The translations under genes were made by a program, and so were the position numbers. The notes beneath the pieces were generated by a model. The model was given only the letters and a program-made list of their open reading frames with translations. It made no database searches and was not told where the DNA came from. A DNA stretch of 64,000 bases from a virus. Positions 26,801 to 35,542 of this stretch are shown here, one piece after another (within the stretch, counting starts at the first letter, position 1; the number at the start of each line of letters is the position of its first letter). The stretch is from IMG/VR virus record IMGVR_UViG_3300032236_001416, positions 1-64,000 of that record; one strand, given 5' to 3'.

Positions 26801-28426
26801 ATCTTCAACTCTTAAATTTTCAGTATTAGCATAGAAGGTTGTACCAGATACAGTTAAGTTTGCATTAATAACAACATCACCTGTGATTGTACCACCAGAT
26901 GAATTGAATTTACTATTGGCTGTTGAAAATGCTGAGTTAGCATATGAACCTGCTGAATTTGCTGCGGTGAAAGCTGAGTTAGCATATGAACCTGCTGAAT
27001 TCGCTGCGGTGAATGCTGGTTCAATTTGTGGCGCAACATTATTTGCCGCTTCAAACGCTGCGTTTGCTTGTAAGAAAGCGGAGTTAGCATAACTTGCTGC
27101 TGAGTTGGCAGTACCAAATGCTGAGTTAGCATATGAACCAGTTGTATTTTGTGATTGATATGCTGCGTTTGCTTGTGTGTATAAACCAGATACTAATCTT
27201 GATGTTGGTACTGTTGAAATACTTGTTGATGTAGTACTGTCACTTATTGAATTTGAAGATAGTATTTTTGAATATGCTGTAACTACATCACTATTAAATA
27301 CATCATTAAATTCCCAACTCTTATTTGTTTCATTGAATCTGAGATAAGAATTGGCTGGAGTACCAGTAGGTGCACCATTAGCAGTTCTAAAACCACCAAA
27401 ATATATTGTTTGGTTTGGTGTTTCAGAACTTAAAACTAATGATGCTGTATTGTATATCTGTTGACCATTAACAACAAAATTTCCACCAACAGAGAAGTCG
27501 TGTATAGTTTCAATAGAATCAAATGAACCATGTCCTGTTACAGTCAATGATGAAAGTGTTTGAGCGCCACTTATAATATCATTTGCTATTAGATATACTG
27601 TATTTGCTTGTACAAATGCCGCATTCGCATATGAACCAGCCGAATTAGCTGTTGTGAATGCCGCATTCGCATATGAACCAGCTGAATTTGCTGCTGTAAA
27701 TGCCGAATTGGCATATGATGCAGCAGAGTTTGCTTGGCCAAATGATGCATTAGATTTTAAGAACGCTGAATTGGCATATGATGCAGCAGAGTTTGCTTGG
27801 CCAAATGATGCATTTGCTTGTGAAAAAGAAGCATTTGCTGTACCAGAAATTTGTTTTATATCTAAAGTTGAACCATCAGAATTAACGACAGATAAAGAAC
27901 CACCTGTATTACCTAATGTAATTCCGTCAATATTAATGGAACCTGGACCAACATATAAAGAATGCCAAACTTTGTCTATACTACCCAAATAATAAGTGTT
28001 ACTTGTTGTTGGTATGACATTCGCCGTCATCAACAAGTCACCAGTCATTGTACCACCTGATTTAGGTACTGCGTTGTTTGCTACACCAAAGGCCGAGTTT
28101 GCCTGAATAAAGGAAGCATTTGATGTAATGAAGGCGGCATTAGCTTGAGTGAATGAACCATTAGCTTGTGTAAAAGAACTATTGGCCTGAATAAAAGAAG
28201 AATTTGCATAGGATCCAGCAGATGTTTCACCCGTTGTAGCTGTATTAGCGGCATCAAAAGCTGCCTGTGCAAAGTCTTGAGTTGCCAGATAATGACCACC
28301 CTGCGTAACACCGTCTTGTAAAACAATCGTGTTTGCTTGGGTATCAGCAATAATTTCACCTACGGCTCCAGTAAACGCTGCAACTTGGGCCGTATTACCT
28401 CTTCTGATTTGTAATTGTGTTGACAT
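23855..28426 (-). CDS. Tail fibre with Mtd-like N-terminus and ANSAF repeats
   Basis: A 1523-residue fibre. The first 50 residues (TQLQIRRGNTAQVAAFTGAVGEI, then DGVTQGGHYLA) resemble the N-terminal domain of phage major-tropism-determinant proteins, which attaches receptor-binding proteins to the tail. The body alternates fibre modules with long runs of SYANSAFTAANTADGKAVTAG-type repeats, a GTPLNGTAGLGFSDQTMYG segment and beta-rich tip sequence. Unlike the adjoining fibres it has no S74 chaperone. It ends in a compact beta domain (VWVTNTDNTNKTFTHG...DSANVQVAIIQG) that may be the receptor-binding tip. A CATAAATA box lies 27 bases upstream. Confidence 0.83.
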   Translation of the reverse strand: MSTQLQIRRGNTAQVAAFTGAVGEIIADTQANTIVLQDGVTQGGHYLATQDFAQAAFDAANTATTGETSAGSYANSSFIQANSSFTQANGSFTQANAAFITSNASFIQANSAFGVANNAVPKSGGTMTGDLLMTANVIPTTSNTYYLGSIDKVWHSLYVGPGSINIDGITLGNTGGSLSVVNSDGSTLDIKQISGTANASFSQANASFGQANSAASYANSAFLKSNASFGQANSAASYANSAFTAANSAGSYANAAFTTANSAGSYANAAFVQANTVYLIANDIISGAQTLSSLTVTGHGSFDSIETIHDFSVGGNFVVNGQQIYNTASLVLSSETPNQTIYFGGFRTANGAPTGTPANSYLRFNETNKSWEFNDVFNSDVVTAYSKILSSNSISDSTTSTSISTVPTSRLVSGLYTQANAAYQSQNTTGSYANSAFGTANSAASYANSAFLQANAAFEAANNVAPQIEPAFTAANSAGSYANSAFTAANSAGSYANSAFSTANSKFNSSGGTITGDVVINANLTVSGTTFYANTENLRVEDNIITLNSNVTGTPTLDSGIEINRGSQTNTSLLWSEANKSWQFTNDGTNYSNIASSSAESYANSAFLAANTADGKAVTAGSYANSAFDSANSASSYANSAFTAANTADGKAVTAGSYANSAFGQANSAASYANSAFTAANTADSKATSAGSYANGAFLQANASFGQANSAASYANSAFVKANAAFGTANSASSYANSAFTAANTADGKAVTAGSYANSAFGTANSAASYANSAYGQANSAASYANSAFTAANTADSKAVSAGSYANSAFGTANSAALYANGAFVQANSVFNVANSISTSSASAFTQANSAFGTANSAASYANSAFTSANTADSKAVSAGSYANSAFLAANTADDKAVTAGTYANSAFGTANSAALYANAAFLAANTADGKAVTAGSYANSAFGTANSASLYANGAFLEANSAFNAANTADSKALSAGLYANSAYTQANTATTNASTADGKAVTAGSYANSAYTQANTATTNAATADGKAVTAGNYANSAFTAANTADGKAVTAGSYANSAFTAANTADGKAVTAGSYANSAFLTANTADGKAVTAGNYANSAFTAANTADSKAVTSGSYANSAFGIANSAALYANAAFTQANSAFASANSKATVYSQDTAPTSPNVDDIWIDSSSGIEYKYISSNSASQWIEFGPVGTPLNGTAGLGFSDQTMYGVNANADVIIQQIGARGNIVLQASDTVITGNLVANAPGKRAEFNDIAAAYFRVNTATTIANSAAVNIVASTGYYVQPPTSDGYTIQATGKDNVPTRLVVDSAGTSSYAAFIGRHARGTHQNPTAAQNGDMLARFSGNGYGTTGYGINAGGASVDIYAIENYTDTTRGASIVLSATPIGTNTRTSIATFTSNTVTITGQVYAQKGFSSTPSTFTNVSTVVIDFTANSVIRVINNIGATISFTNYFPGKQVDVWVTNTDNTNKTFTHGCTETNATNNSTTKILPGTSSMLLRYICFDGDSANVQVAIIQG
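24960..26640 (-). repeat. Tandem ANSAF coding repeats (1523-residue fibre)
   Basis: About 1.7 kb of imperfect in-frame repeats encode SYANSAF, TAANTAD and KAVTAG units. Neighbouring units are often almost identical at the DNA level. They resemble those at 20285-22430, so they could recombine with them. Confidence 0.85.
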
Positions 28427-28452
28427 GTATGAATAATCCGTATACTATTTTT

Positions 28453-28460
28453 TATTTATG
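28453..28460 (-). promoter_or_regulatory. Late-promoter-like box before the 1523-residue fibre
   Basis: The minus strand reads CATAAATA, 27 bases before the ATG at 28426. Its TAA is also the stop codon of the 140-residue gene. Confidence 0.5.
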
Positions 28461-28878
28461 CTAATGCACCACAATCAAATGTGGCCGGTGGAACAACGGC
28501 ATCATAAATATAACCCAAATCGATAAAAGGAAACCCGCCACCACCAGATGCTGTGTTGGCCATAGCGTAAGCTGCATTCGCCTGAATGAAAGCGGCATTT
28601 GCCGTACCTCTTGCATAATCATCTATTGCAGACGTAACACCAGTATTTGCTTTATCGAAGGCTGCCTGAGCGAGTATGTATGCACTGGTATTTGCTTGTG
28701 AAATCCAACCTCTTTGACCTGGATTCTCACTATTATAAATTAAAATATCACCATTATTTGCCGTACCCAAATTTGGTTCGGCAGAACTTAAATCCAGAAA
28801 TTCATATCTACTAGACGAAACATTAGCCGAGTCGGTAACACCTACTCTTCCACTAATTAGTCTTGATTTATTTGTCAT
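28456..28878 (-). CDS. Small fibre-adaptor-like protein
   Basis: A 140-residue protein. The N-terminal part (LISGRVGVTDSANVSSSRYEFLDL, then LGTANNGDILIYNSEN) shares the LGxANxGDhhhYNSxN motif with the 74-residue protein at 35735-35959. The rest has fibre-type repeats (AQAAFDKANTG, AAFIQANAAYAMANTA) and a short Gly-rich end. This is the pattern of an N-terminal attachment domain with a very short fibre shaft. I infer a virion adaptor or mini-fibre. The start is six bases after the preceding gene. Confidence 0.65.
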   Translation of the reverse strand: MTNKSRLISGRVGVTDSANVSSSRYEFLDLSSAEPNLGTANNGDILIYNSENPGQRGWISQANTSAYILAQAAFDKANTGVTSAIDDYARGTANAAFIQANAAYAMANTASGGGGFPFIDLGYIYDAVVPPATFDCGALA

Positions 28879-28884
28879 GGTTTA

Positions 28885-29232
28885 TTACTGATTTGCTGTT
28901 TCTAGATATGACAATATTAATTGACATTGACCATCAGTAGTTCCGCTAGTGGCCTGTATACTGAATGTATCACCTGTTTGTAATATTAATTTACCAGTCA
29001 ACAAAGATATCGAATCGTTTTTTGGTACTGCAGCATTTTGGATGATAGCGGTATTTGTAGAATCTCTAACATGATTTGCTGTAACATAAATTGTTTCTGT
29101 ATCAGTTATATTGGCAACTTGAGCCAACAAAACAACTGTTGTGACACCAGCTGGAGTGGTATATACATTTTCCTCTGTTGTTAGAATGTCAAAAGTTGTT
29201 GTCTTAAATGTATTTAATGGAATTTGTGCCAT
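28885..29232 (-). CDS. Small beta-rich virion protein
   Basis: A 115-residue protein, Thr-rich and predicted mainly beta (TTPAGVTTVVLLAQVANITD, DSISLLTGKLILQTGDTF). The pattern 'xVLLAQVANxT... VTxxxxxx... IPxNDSISLLxGKLxLxxGDxL' is familiar from small structural proteins of marine T4-like phages, but I know no assigned function. It lies between two fibre-class genes, only a few bases from each, and is likely part of the adhesion apparatus. No catalytic motif seen. Confidence 0.6.
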   Translation of the reverse strand: MAQIPLNTFKTTTFDILTTEENVYTTPAGVTTVVLLAQVANITDTETIYVTANHVRDSTNTAIIQNAAVPKNDSISLLTGKLILQTGDTFSIQATSGTTDGQCQLILSYLETANQ

Positions 29233-29236
29233 TTTA

Positions 29237-31108
29237 TTAACCTTCTAGTGCCAATATGTAAGGAGTCATTTCGGCAAAAAGACTCTTTGTAAATGTTCTT
29301 CCGGTAATCGTTGATGATTCTTGATTAATAGTTAAATCAGAAACAGTAAAATTACCACTTTGGTCTGTCGCTGTAGCATATACCGCACCTTCACCTATCA
29401 CAACAATTTGATTCTCAGAATTTGCCACACCACCTAATCTAGGTATGGCATGTATATCTGTACCTGCACCAACATATTCAAATGTTTGGCCGGATGCTCT
29501 CAATTGACTTTGTTGATAGAATGATACACTCGTTCCGTCAATAATAGAATTTGCAATTGGATTATTAAATGTTACTGTTGTGGTTCCGCCAGTAAGTGGT
29601 GTTGCTGATGACACAGGATAATATCTACCTGGTTCATCACCATCAATTAACATAATTAATCCCGTATACGGAATTGTTGCTGATATACCCAAATCAGTAT
29701 TTGCTACAACATTATTTAGGTCTATTGTATAAGATTGTTGATTGGTTGTATTAGCAACTTCAGCAGTCATTGCTAACTTACCTTTACCATTAGCAACTAA
29801 TCCTTTGTTACCAAAATTAACATTACAGTTGCCCATAGACGCCGTACCACCTGATTCGGCCAAGAATCCTATGTCACAGAAGATACTATACATGGAAACT
29901 AACTGAGAGTAACCATCATTCAAAATGTGTATACCTATACCACCAGAATTGACCTGGGTAAATTGAGCAGATATCATACTCTTGTTACCTGTGGCCAAGT
30001 CGCCATCAACTTTGATGCCTGTTCCAGTAGTTGTTACAGATGAACTGTTGTAGATGTATGGACTTCCTGTGATGTAGGTAGAATATCTTTTGCTTGCCGA
30101 TGCTGGTACATCTCTACGTGGAATCTTTAATTCAAATACAGAAAATGTATTTGGTGTCACAGACCATGGAACATCAAGTGTGGCAATATTTGTAGAACCA
30201 TCATATGCAATAACATTAGACGTTTGGCCAGAACCTGCACCCGATATAATACTTATAGACATACTATTATAATAGTTGTCATATGGTTCTGGATCAATAT
30301 TGACTAACGACAATGTATGTGATGTTGGTACAGCAAAGTTACCTGTAGCGATTACACGATTTGGAAAAGCGATTGCTGAACCTGTGTAACTTTGGAATTT
30401 AAATCCTGTGACATAACTATTATTATTCATCCAGAAGATATCATTTGCCGATGTTTGTGGTTGTATGATACACGTTCTTTCACCTGAACCTTGTACTTGT
30501 ACATTCTGTGGAATAATAATAGGTGTTTTCTCTACATAGGTTCCAGATGTTACAACCACGGCATCACCTGGACTTGCTGCTGCGATGGCCGCTCTGATGG
30601 TTGCCTTGGCAGAACCTGGTGTATCACCCACTAGGTCATCGTTACCATTAGTTGAAACATAATAGGTTTTACCTACAGGTGTGGAAGATATGTCAACAAC
30701 TTTACCATTACCTAATTGAATGAACATACGTCCATCGTTTAGATTGATTACGGGTTCACCAGGAGTTGTTGTATCAGCAGGTAACACATAACCTGCTGTA
30801 TTGACATGACTCAGTATTGGTTGTGAGTCAAACTTGATGGTTTTTGTGGTAGTGTTGGCTGTGATATTAACATTGTTTCCGGGAACAATTGATAATATAT
30901 CTGTAGGAGAACTTGCCAGTATGAGAGAACCGTTGGCATTAACGGTTGCAAAAGAATCTTGGTTATAGATGTATGATAAACCATCCACACCATTTTTATA
31001 ATACAGTCTTCCATCGGCATAGTTTAAAGCAACCTCACCATGAACTAAATCTACTGGTGTGTTACCTGATACGCCTGATTTCTTTAACTGTATTGATGTG
31101 TTTGACAT
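29237..31108 (-). CDS. Beta-helix virion protein (pectate-lyase-like fold)
   Basis: A 623-residue protein. The first 50 residues (SIQLKKSGVSGNTPVDLVHGEVALNYADGRLYYKNG, given here in part) are a fibre N-terminal module of the Mtd-like type. Residues from about 145 read KTYYVSTNGNDDLVGDTPG, then a series of short strands (AVVVTSGTYVEKTPI, VQVQGSGERTCIIQPQ), typical of right-handed parallel beta-helices of the DUF1565/pectate-lyase class. Phage proteins of this fold are tailspikes that bind or cut polysaccharide. I cannot identify catalytic acidic residues, so depolymerase activity is only possible. Confidence 0.75.
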   Translation of the reverse strand: MSNTSIQLKKSGVSGNTPVDLVHGEVALNYADGRLYYKNGVDGLSYIYNQDSFATVNANGSLILASSPTDILSIVPGNNVNITANTTTKTIKFDSQPILSHVNTAGYVLPADTTTPGEPVINLNDGRMFIQLGNGKVVDISSTPVGKTYYVSTNGNDDLVGDTPGSAKATIRAAIAAASPGDAVVVTSGTYVEKTPIIIPQNVQVQGSGERTCIIQPQTSANDIFWMNNNSYVTGFKFQSYTGSAIAFPNRVIATGNFAVPTSHTLSLVNIDPEPYDNYYNSMSISIISGAGSGQTSNVIAYDGSTNIATLDVPWSVTPNTFSVFELKIPRRDVPASASKRYSTYITGSPYIYNSSSVTTTGTGIKVDGDLATGNKSMISAQFTQVNSGGIGIHILNDGYSQLVSMYSIFCDIGFLAESGGTASMGNCNVNFGNKGLVANGKGKLAMTAEVANTTNQQSYTIDLNNVVANTDLGISATIPYTGLIMLIDGDEPGRYYPVSSATPLTGGTTTVTFNNPIANSIIDGTSVSFYQQSQLRASGQTFEYVGAGTDIHAIPRLGGVANSENQIVVIGEGAVYATATDQSGNFTVSDLTINQESSTITGRTFTKSLFAEMTPYILALEG

Positions 31109-31112
31109 TTAC

Positions 31113-31823
31113 TTAAAAACTTCCGCCGTCCCTTGTTTCGTCTGCAAAAAGAGTTGCCTCTGGTTCAACTGTAATCATTTTTTCAATATTACTTTTCTTT
31201 CGCTTCACAGGAGTAGTAGGAATAGTTTTCAAGGTTTCAATCTGAGAATTCAAATCATCAATCGTGGCGTTCTTTTCTTCAACCACTTTTTGAAGTTCAA
31301 CCAATTGTGTTCTAAAAGTATCCATATGACCTAATTGATGTTTCAATTTATCATATTCGGTACGAATCAAACCTGCTTTGGTAATCTCATCTCTCAAACC
31401 AACAATAGTTTTATTCAATTGTTCTATTTCAGAATTTTTAACTGATTGAACCTGCTGTAATTGTTCCGTATTCTTCTTAATAAGTTCATTCACATCATTA
31501 TTTTTAGTCGCTTGAGTCTGAGAAACTTGTTGCCTTAATTTTTCTATTTCATTATTTTTAGAAGCCTGTAAATCAACAAGTTGTTTCTTTAAACTTTCAA
31601 TCTCACCATTTTTTGCAGATTCTTTCTCAGATAAAGATTTCTCTTTCTCCAATTTTAAAGATTTGTTTTCATCCAATAATGTTTGGTAACCTTTAGAGAC
31701 TTCTTCAAAAATTTCAGCATTGACCTTTGCGTTGGCTTTTAGTGAAAGGTTTTGAAGAATCTGGTCATTAAATGTGGATGTCAACAACTCAACATAATAT
31801 GTACTATACTTTTCCTGACTCAT
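31113..31823 (-). CDS. Long coiled-coil virion protein with C-terminal DGGSF tag
   Basis: A 236-residue protein. After a short globular start (YSTYYVELLTSTFNDQILQNL) it is almost entirely heptad-patterned, Lys/Glu/Gln-rich coiled coil (about residues 45-200) with a loose internal repeat of the form KNxEIExLxxQ. A basic patch (PVKRKKSNIEK) follows, and the protein ends RDGGSF. The same tail is found on two other proteins nearby. Likely a fibrous or scaffolding part of the fibre apparatus (a whisker, hinge or chaperone); this is inferred from composition and location. Confidence 0.7.
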   Translation of the reverse strand: MSQEKYSTYYVELLTSTFNDQILQNLSLKANAKVNAEIFEEVSKGYQTLLDENKSLKLEKEKSLSEKESAKNGEIESLKKQLVDLQASKNNEIEKLRQQVSQTQATKNNDVNELIKKNTEQLQQVQSVKNSEIEQLNKTIVGLRDEITKAGLIRTEYDKLKHQLGHMDTFRTQLVELQKVVEEKNATIDDLNSQIETLKTIPTTPVKRKKSNIEKMITVEPEATLFADETRDGGSF

Positions 31824-31864
31824 CTCAAACTCCTATTATTAATACATTATATATAATCTCTATT

Positions 31865-32089
31865 TTAAGCTTCTGGATCACTTAACGATGCTGTAATTGC
31901 TCGAGATATTTTGTATTCATATTGTAAAATATTATCATCATCAGATTCACGGAGTGTTGCCTTCTGGCTTTCATAATCCGTTTTGATTGATTGCATTGAA
32001 GATACAAACTCAGCAAAAGTAATCGAATTGTCTCTTAACTGAGACATTAAGTTTTCAGCCGATGTTGCTAATTGTTGTGCGGTTGCCAT
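31865..32089 (-). CDS. Small helical protein of unknown function
   Basis: A 74-residue, mostly helical protein (QQLATSAENLMSQLRDNSI, FAEFVSSMQSIKTDYES). Its organisation resembles the 74-residue protein at 35277-35501: helix, a short 'xxITxxxFxxSMxS' middle, helix, acidic end. The two flank the 1040-residue fibre gene and may be distant paralogues. The 41-base gap upstream is very AT-rich with no clear late box. Function unknown; a fibre-assembly helper is possible. Confidence 0.55.
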   Translation of the reverse strand: MATAQQLATSAENLMSQLRDNSITFAEFVSSMQSIKTDYESQKATLRESDDDNILQYEYKISRAITASLSDPEA

Positions 32090-32114
32090 TTTATTTTCCT
32101 TTTATTGTTGATAA

Positions 32115-35100
32115 TTAGAATGAACCACCATCCAATGCATAAGAATATCTAATTTCTTTTGTATCGGAGTTGAAGAACATCAAACCATCGTATGTATTAT
32201 CTTGTGTTTCTGTGTAACGAATTGGATTAACATAGAAACCAGCATAAGCAGGATTTAATCCACCAGTAAGAGTTAAATCGGCATTAAGTGCAATACTTCC
32301 TGAAGCCTGATTAGTTTTACCAGCACGGACACCGATAGCGATTGCACCAGCACCTTGACTATTGTTACCAGCTTGGTCACCGATTGCAACAGAGTGTTGA
32401 TTTTGTTGATAATTACCAGCGTTATAACCAATTGCAACAGATTTTAGTCCTTGGTCTGTATAACCAGTATAAGTACCAATTGCAACAGAGTCAGTAGATT
32501 GACCTGTATAAGCAGATTGATAACCAATTGCAACAGACCTTGCACTTTGATTTTGGCTACCAGCTGAATTACCAACTGCAACAGCATTTGCACGTTGATA
32601 ATAACTACCAGCGTTGGAACCTAAAGCAACAGCGTAGTATCCTTGATATGTTTCACCAGCAGCATTACCGACTGCGGTAGCATAATTGCTTTGATGGTCA
32701 TAACCAGAGTTAATACCAACTGCAACAGCACTAGTGCCTTGATAAACTTGACCAGCATAAACACCCATAGCTGTTGAATATTCACCCTGATAGGTACGAC
32801 CAGCACGGCGACCAACAGCAACTGATTGATAACCTTGATGGTCATTACCAGCAGCAAAACCTACTGCAACAGAACTACCATCTTGGTTGTATTCAGCGGC
32901 AGCATGACCGATAGCAACAGAGTTTGTTCCTTGGTATGTATAACCAGCATTATAACCTACAGCAGTAGCAAAGTAGTTTTGATTTGAATTACCAGCACTA
33001 TGACCGACTGCAACTGAATCATAATTCTGATTTAAATTACCAGCGCCTTCGCCGATTGCAACAGAACCACTATTTTGATTTGAACCAGCAGCATCAATAC
33101 CGATTGCAACACGACCATAATTACTATTTCCATAATCTATATTGTTACCAAGTAGAACACTATTTGCTGAGCAAGCAAGTGCTGTACCCAAATCGGAATA
33201 TATTGCACCTGTATCGGCCGAAACAGTCCATGTATGTGAACCGTTAGCAATTGAATTTCCTGTTGGTACCAAGTCACTAAATGCACCAAATGTGATTTCG
33301 TGTGTAGCAACATTATAGAAGGCGATGTTTGCAGTTTCACCATAATTGAGTGAGTCAACAAACAAACCAGCTTCACCATCAGAGATGACTGTGCCGTTTG
33401 CTAATGTGATACCAGAGTTATTGATATTTACATCTGTATAAACAACTTCTTTGGTTGTTATATTGTAAGTAGTAACATTACCGCCGATTGCATTGTTAGC
33501 ACGGATTGGATCAATATACAGACCAGCATCTTGACTACCATCCAATTCGTCACCAGAAGCATTCAGAACAATAGAATTGTCATGTTGATTATATTCACCT
33601 GCGTATTCACCGATTGCGATAGAGTTTGTACCTTGTTGGTAATTACCAGCGTAACGACCAATAGCAACTGCTTTAGTACTTTGTTCATATCCACCAGCAA
33701 ATCTACCGATAGCAACGGCAGCTTGGCCTTGTGAAGTTTGACCAGCAGAAGCACCAATTGCAACAGCAACAGAACTTTGATTGTATTGACCAGCGTGATG
33801 GCCTAAAGCAGTACCTGCCCAACCTTGTGAAGTGTTACCTGCTTGGTCACCAACGGCAACTGCATAAGCGGATTGATTACCACCACCAGCAGAATCACCA
33901 ATCGCAACTGCGTGGTCGCCTTGATAATCTACACCAGCACCCCAACCCATGGCAACAGAGTAATCACCTTGAGATACACGACCTGCTCTACGACCAACGG
34001 CAACTGAATCCCAACCTTGTGTTTGTTGACCAGCCCAACGGCCGATAGCTACACCACTAAATGACTGGTTTGTTTCACCAGCACCAGCACCGATTGCAAC
34101 TGCGGATAAATCTTGTTGATAGTTACCAGCATGTGCGCCAATAGAAACCGAGTTGCCTGATTGTTGATAGTTACCAGCAAGTTTACCGATAGCGATAGCA
34201 TTGTAATTTTGTGATTCATTACCAGCATAATAACCAACAGCAATTGCACTATCACCTTGATTAGTTTCACCGGCATATCTACCGAATGAATAATTATTGA
34301 GTTCGTTATTAGCATTTAAAACTTTATCACCGTAGACACTCAAATAAATGTCTGTATCATTTACATCAGAGAATAAACCAGTTGTTGTATAGGTATTAAA
34401 AGCGAAACCGCCTGTATAACCCATGTCAGCCGCATAGAACTGTTTAGCATACAACGTGGCGCCGTTGGCAGACAAAGCACTTTGTGTAATGATATTAGAT
34501 GTTAAGTTTTCTTGGTCACCCAGAGCAATATTATCAAACAGATAATAGTCTGATGTACCAGCATTACGAACCAAACCGGTTACAACTGTACCATCAGTAC
34601 CCTCGTGTTTGCCGTAGAAACCGATATCAAGTACGTCACCAATTGTGTTATTAGCAGCAAGTTCGATTAACGAATCATCTGTTTGATTGATTTGTGATTG
34701 TACATACGTTGTGGTACCTTGAACAGTCAAGTTACCAGAAATTTGGACGTCTGTGTTGATATGTTGTGAATCGCCTTCTGTATTCGCTCGAACAACAGTA
34801 GTATCAACATCAAAAATTACTTCATTACCACTAATTGTGGTTGTGATACCAGAACCACCATTGAAAGTAAGTGTGTCTGTTAACAGATTGATAGTGTTTG
34901 GACCACCAGAATCACCATCAACAGTCAGGTTTGTAACAAGACCTGTAAGAGCAGAACCATCACCAATAAAGTAAGCAGCAGTAACATTACCTGCGGCAAA
35001 GTCACCATTACCATCTCTGATTACTAGTGTGTCTGGTGTATTGGCGGATGATGCTTGGTCAATAATATTGGTATAGTATTCACCACCAATTTTATAGTAA

Positions 35101-35237
35101 CCAGCACCTGTAGCAGTATTAGCACCAATAAACAGGGTATTGGATGCATATGAATATGCTAACTCACCTATATGTAAATTACCAGGTGTGGTATTTGCTA
35201 AGGAGCGTTTAATGAAGATTTGTGTATTGGATGCCAT
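32115..35237 (-). CDS. Gln-rich beta-roll fibre with C-terminal DGGSF tag
   Basis: A 1040-residue fibre. The N-terminus (TQIFIKRSLANTTPGNLHIGE, LAYSYASNTLFIGANT) is the same module as the 64-residue protein downstream at 35541. A fibre module (NLTVQGTTTYVQ...LDIGFYGKHEG) follows, then two long blocks of 14-residue repeats of the type SVAIGxxAGxxxQ, another version of the YadA-like beta-roll, separated by a non-repeat region near 33150-33550. Gln, not Cys, occupies the turn position, unlike the 2630-residue fibre. The protein ends YALDGGSF and has no S74 domain. An AAGGG ribosome-binding site precedes the ATG. Confidence 0.82.
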   Translation of the reverse strand: MASNTQIFIKRSLANTTPGNLHIGELAYSYASNTLFIGANTATGAGYYKIGGEYYTNIIDQASSANTPDTLVIRDGNGDFAAGNVTAAYFIGDGSALTGLVTNLTVDGDSGGPNTINLLTDTLTFNGGSGITTTISGNEVIFDVDTTVVRANTEGDSQHINTDVQISGNLTVQGTTTYVQSQINQTDDSLIELAANNTIGDVLDIGFYGKHEGTDGTVVTGLVRNAGTSDYYLFDNIALGDQENLTSNIITQSALSANGATLYAKQFYAADMGYTGGFAFNTYTTTGLFSDVNDTDIYLSVYGDKVLNANNELNNYSFGRYAGETNQGDSAIAVGYYAGNESQNYNAIAIGKLAGNYQQSGNSVSIGAHAGNYQQDLSAVAIGAGAGETNQSFSGVAIGRWAGQQTQGWDSVAVGRRAGRVSQGDYSVAMGWGAGVDYQGDHAVAIGDSAGGGNQSAYAVAVGDQAGNTSQGWAGTALGHHAGQYNQSSVAVAIGASAGQTSQGQAAVAIGRFAGGYEQSTKAVAIGRYAGNYQQGTNSIAIGEYAGEYNQHDNSIVLNASGDELDGSQDAGLYIDPIRANNAIGGNVTTYNITTKEVVYTDVNINNSGITLANGTVISDGEAGLFVDSLNYGETANIAFYNVATHEITFGAFSDLVPTGNSIANGSHTWTVSADTGAIYSDLGTALACSANSVLLGNNIDYGNSNYGRVAIGIDAAGSNQNSGSVAIGEGAGNLNQNYDSVAVGHSAGNSNQNYFATAVGYNAGYTYQGTNSVAIGHAAAEYNQDGSSVAVGFAAGNDHQGYQSVAVGRRAGRTYQGEYSTAMGVYAGQVYQGTSAVAVGINSGYDHQSNYATAVGNAAGETYQGYYAVALGSNAGSYYQRANAVAVGNSAGSQNQSARSVAIGYQSAYTGQSTDSVAIGTYTGYTDQGLKSVAIGYNAGNYQQNQHSVAIGDQAGNNSQGAGAIAIGVRAGKTNQASGSIALNADLTLTGGLNPAYAGFYVNPIRYTETQDNTYDGLMFFNSDTKEIRYSYALDGGSF

Positions 35238-35276
35238 TTTCTACCCTTATTATTATTATTTTGTAGATTTTTGTTA

Positions 35277-35501
35277 TTAGTCTGGAGCGCCGACCATTGC
35301 GACAGCATTACAGATTGTGTGCCATGCATCGTCATTCTTGCTACTCTTATTCAAACCAGCCACCTGAGGAACAACTTGTGAATTCATAGAATCTTTGAAT
35401 TGTTGCAAAGTGATTGATTTGGCTTCGTATTGGTCAACCAATGACTTGGCTGTTGTAGCTAAAACAACCATTGGATCTGATGGATTATGAGCGTATGTCA
35501 T
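35277..35501 (-). CDS. Small helical protein of unknown function
   Basis: A 74-residue protein, mostly helical (DPMVVLATTAKSLVDQYEAK, QQFKDSMNSQVVPQVAGLNK), ending near a Trp-His-Cys segment (DAWHTICNAVAMVGAPD). It resembles the 74-residue protein on the other side of the 1040-residue fibre in size and layout. An AATAAATA late-type box lies about 33 bases upstream. Function unknown. Confidence 0.55.
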   Translation of the reverse strand: MTYAHNPSDPMVVLATTAKSLVDQYEAKSITLQQFKDSMNSQVVPQVAGLNKSSKNDDAWHTICNAVAMVGAPD

Positions 35502-35534
35502 TTTTAGTCCCTTTTATTATTATCGTTATTCTTC

Positions 35535-35542
35535 TATTTATT
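35535..35542 (-). promoter_or_regulatory. Late-promoter-like box before the 74-residue gene
   Basis: The minus strand reads AATAAATA, 33 bases before the ATG at 35501. It overlaps the stop codon of the preceding 64-residue gene. Confidence 0.4.

Noticed and set aside
20086-28000. Many plus-strand and out-of-frame open frames (AELAYEPA-type and QQPILLTV-type products)
   Set aside because: They are shadows of the repetitive fibre genes: repeats without stops in one frame produce long stop-free runs in the others.
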